From Tetrahymena elliotti 4EA (Eukaryota; Ciliophora; Oligohymenophorea; Hymenostomatida; Tetrahymenidae): a DNA stretch of 64,000 nucleotides. Every line of letters starts with the position of its first letter. Position 1 is the stretch's first letter. The position numbers and the translations under genes are program-made. Positions 61,259-64,000 of this stretch are shown here, piece after piece. The notes under the pieces were generated by a model that saw only the letters and a list, made by a program, of their open reading frames with translations, was not told the DNA's origin and did no database searches. The stretch spans positions 958,548 to 1,022,547 of the forward strand of contig JH720319.1 of NCBI GenBank assembly GCA_000231825.2. Reading direction: 5' to 3'.

Positions 61259-62881
61259 ATGGATTTACCTGATAACGTCAAGGGTTTCCTTACCCTCCTT
61301 GGTGGTTTCACAATGCACTTGTGCTGTGGAGCTCTATATATGTGGGGAACTATTAATCCTTACATCACTTCTTATTTCCGTTGGAGAGAGCCATCTGATC
61401 TTAAAGTAGAAACAGGTGCAGCTGTCTTTCCTGTTATGATGTGTGCAGTAGCTACTGGTATGCCCATGGGTGTAAAGCTCATCAAAAAATTTGGTTCAGC
61501 TCGTCTAGTTTGCTACGTCTGTGGTGCTTCAGCTGCCTTCTGTGTTTTTATTTCCTCTTATGCTGCTGCATTCTGGCAATTTGTTATTATTTATGGACTT
61601 TGCTTTGGTGTCATCACTGGTTGTATTTATTACATTCCTATCTATATGGGATATCTTTACTTCCCAAAGAAGAAAGGTATTGTTTCCGGTGTTGTATTGT
61701 GTGGTTATGGTCTTGCTTCTTTAGTTTTTGGTTTAACTTTCTTCTCTTTGGTTAATCCTGAAGGCTTAAATCAAGAATATGATGCTACCCATACCTACAA
61801 ATATTTCTAAGGTAAGTCTCTTTCTGTTGCTTAAAATGTCCCTAGTGTACTTCGCTAGATGAGTTTCTACTATTTGATCCTTTTGATGGCTGGTGCTACT
61901 CTTATTTTCCCCCACAAGGATTAAGTTGGTAATAAAGAAAAGGCTCTTAAAGAAGAACTTACAGAGAAGGCTGTAACTCTTGAATAAAAGCGTGAATTAA
62001 AGATCAAATTAGCAGAAGAAATTCTTAAAGAAGAAGATGATGTAGGTAAAATTGAAGTCCATGAAGAAGTTGATACCGATGAACTCAAGGAAAGAGCTGC
62101 ATAAATGTAATAAAACGGTCTCCCTATTAGTTAATAAATGGAACAATACAGCGATGCTAGATATGAAGGTCCTAAACTATAAGTAAATTAACCTTTATTA
62201 CAAAAGGGTGCTCATGATGAAGAAGATTTCTCAAAGCGTGGTGTACCTAATGTCAGAACAGCATTAACTTCTATTAGATTTGGCATGTCAATATTAATTG
62301 CTATTCTTTCTCTTTCAATTGGTTTATTGGTTAATGGTAACTATAAAAACATTGGTAAAGAATTCTTTGATGATTCTTTCTTGACAGTTGTAGGTAGTTT
62401 TGCTGCTGTTGGTAATGGTCTTTCTCGTCCTATTTGGTCAAGTATGCTTGATAGATTTTCTTTCAAAACTGTTTTCAGTTTCCTTCTTGTTTTAGAAATC
62501 TTCCTTGGTCTTACATTCAGATACTCATATTTCAGTGGCGTTGTTTATCTGATTTATGTCTTTTTAATCCATACTACTTTTGGTGGTGTCATGGCTATGT
62601 TCCCTGTTGTTTCTGCTTAACTATTTGGTGTAAAGGTTGCTTCCTAGATTTATGGTATCTACTGGTATGGTTTCGGTATTGCTAATTTCATTTAATTTGG
62701 TTTGGTCATTGGATTAAAAAAGAAAATTGGATTCGAAGGTATTTATTATATTGATGTTATCTTCTCCATTGCTTGTCTTATCATTATCAGATTATACAAA
62801 CTCAAGACTGACTGGTCTAACTATTACTTAGAAATGAAGAGATTAGGTATCCCTATTCCTGAAGACCCCAATAAGCATTGA
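61259..62881 (+). CDS. Major facilitator superfamily transporter, 12 TM
   Basis: Intronless, 540 residues, the last gene before the telomere. The N-terminal six-helix half includes GFTMHLCCGALYMWGTINPY, a loop containing GMPMGVKLIKKFGSARLV (the MFS loop-2 motif G-x-x-x-D-R/K-x-G-x-R/K in altered form), and ITGCIYYIPIYMGYLYFPKK, resembling the oxalate:formate antiporter/monocarboxylate branch. A charged cytosolic loop of about 90 residues (about 220-320, rich in E/K) separates the halves. The second half contains GNGLSRPIWSSMLDRFSFK, a second copy of the loop motif, and ends TDWSNYYLEMKRLGIPIPED. Codons are enriched for C-ending forms, as in eRF3, suggesting strong expression. Substrate unknown. 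Confidence 0.88.
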
Positions 62882-63971
62882 TTAAAGTAATAAAGCAAGA
62901 AAGAAAATAAAAAAATAGTTCATTAGAATTAGTAATTAGCAAAAAGTATCAAATATATAAAAGATGAGTATGAAAAGTGTAAAATTCCATACCATCTAAC
63001 TAAATAACAACCATTCAATCATGTATTTCTATTATGATACTAGCAATTTTATTCATTAACAAAATATTTCCAGTAAAGTGAAGAAAATTATTTTTGTTAT
63101 TCTAAAATTATGAATTATTTCCTTTTCTTTCATACAATTTGTAAAATTGTAAGTAGATCAAAAAAGAGCATTTTTATACAAACACCTTTGTTTTTAGTTA
63201 AAATAAAATATCTTTGATTTTCAAAATTTCTTTTTAAACTTCTTTCTATTTCTTTTCTCTAAAATTTTCTAAAACGAAAATGATCAGTCATTCAATTAAT
63301 CAATACTTTATTAAAAATTCGAAATTCACCAAAAATAATTAATTATTTTGCAAAATTAAAAAATTTCTTCTAATATTTTAAATGTTCTATTTTTCCTAAT
63401 TTAATTTAATCAAATTTATTTAAATCCAGCAAAATATTATTGACACTGTCTATAATAAAACAGTAGATTGATCATTATGAAAAATTACAATCATACAAAA
63501 ATTAGAAAAATTTAAATATATTAAACTTTATATTAGAAAAAAACCAAAAAATACTTTTAAGATAAAAAGAAATTAACAATTTAAATATTTCATATAGTTT
63601 TTTCCTCTTTTAGTATTTAAATATTCTTAAACTTACTTATTTGCTTAATGATCGAAATCCCTAATAATTATTTTAGTTTCTAAAACTAAATTTTTTGAAA
63701 AACTATCTTGTTTTTAGAATATATTTCTTTAAAATTTTGATTGATACAAAAAAATTATTTTAGTTGGGGATTTTTATATTTAACTATTATCCATACTAAA
63801 ATAATTTAACATTCAAGTTTAATCCATAAAAATTAGCTATTTTTTTCACAAAAATATAAATGAAATAAAGAAAATTTAATTTAATTTTGAAGACAATAAA
63901 AATTAATTTTTTTATTTACAAATAAGAAAAATATGTTCAAAATTTTAAATAAAATATTAGGTAACAAAGAA
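62882..63971. other. Subtelomeric gene-free DNA
   Basis: About 1.1 kb of AT-rich unique-looking sequence between the last gene and the telomere. No subtelomeric tandem repeat and no degenerate telomere units before 63972; the transition to GGGGTT is abrupt, as expected for new telomere addition at a macronuclear chromosome end. Confidence 0.7.
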
Positions 63972-64000
63972 GGGGTTGGGGTTGGGGTTGGGGTTGGGGT
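63972..64000 (+). repeat. Telomere, (GGGGTT)n, G strand
   Basis: Four perfect GGGGTT units plus GGGGT, reaching the window edge. This is the Tetrahymena-type telomere, with G-rich strand running 5' to 3' toward the end, so this is the right end of a macronuclear chromosome. Confidence 0.97.

Noticed and set aside
61441..61755. Additional plus-strand frames inside the transporter
   Set aside because: Out-of-frame shadows of the 540-codon MFS gene.
62882..63971. Chromosome breakage sequence near the telomere
   Set aside because: No close match to the AAACCAACCTCTTT-type Tetrahymena breakage motif was seen; it is normally lost from the macronuclear copy.
1..64000. tRNA, rRNA or spliceosomal RNA genes
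   Set aside because: I looked for GTTCGA-type T-loops and GC-rich stem patterns in the spacers and saw none that fold; a covariance search would be decisive.
1..64000. CRISPR arrays, bacterial operons, phage or transposase genes
   Set aside because: None present; organisation, introns, code and telomere are those of a ciliate macronucleus.

Overview
The window is the right-hand end of a ciliate macronuclear chromosome, most likely Tetrahymena or a close relative. The last 29 bases are G-strand telomere, (GGGGTT)4GGGGT. The DNA is extremely AT-rich. Every complete gene modelled here uses TAA and TAG as glutamine and stops only at TGA. Introns are mostly 45-150 bp, AT-rich, and start GTAA/GTAT. 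A standard-code reading breaks every gene into fragments, so I translated with TGA as the only stop, spliced by hand, and required exon lengths and phases to add up. All exon totals below are multiples of three.

Layout, left to right: partial minus-strand gene at the left edge (1-171); possible cyclin-box relic (about 1390-1690); intron-rich OSCA/TMEM63-like channel (minus, 2233-5876); small unknown protein (minus, 7260-7844); long kelch protein (minus, 9958-13835); second OSCA/TMEM63-like channel without introns (plus, 15325-17697); coiled-coil, Q/N-rich protein with a C2HC finger (plus, 18407-22122); NFU1-type Fe-S scaffold (minus, 22898-23575); UPF1-like helicase with three CH-type zinc modules (plus, 24504-28456); centromeric histone H3, CNA1-like (minus, 29175-29735); full-length ABCA transporter (minus, 30413-35677); 1178-residue TPR protein (minus, 36617-40153); candidate N-myristoylated acidic protein (minus, 40660-42557); protein with repeated RPQSA motifs (minus, 43469-45125); leucine-rich-repeat protein (plus, 46153-47032); release factor eRF3/SUP35 (plus, 48392-51090); CFAP97/hemingway-domain protein (plus, 51969-53441); two unrecognised proteins (plus 55174-57480; minus 58735-60159); 12-TM major facilitator (plus, 61259-62881); about 1.1 kb of gene-free subtelomere; telomere.

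The genes do not form a pathway. They are individually transcribed eukaryotic genes with gene-free, AT-rich spacers of 0.5-2 kb. Some themes recur: membrane mechanics and transport (two OSCA-like channels, ABCA, MFS), translation termination and RNA surveillance (eRF3, UPF1-like), probable ciliary or cytoskeletal proteins (LRR, CFAP97, coiled-coil), and chromosome biology (CenH3). The most unusual items are the UPF1-like helicase with a triplicated CH-type zinc module, the intron-free/intron-rich OSCA pair, and a perfect GGGGTTA-CAT-TAACCCC hairpin between two convergent genes. No rRNA, tRNA, CRISPR array, bacterial operon, virus or recognisable transposon was seen.
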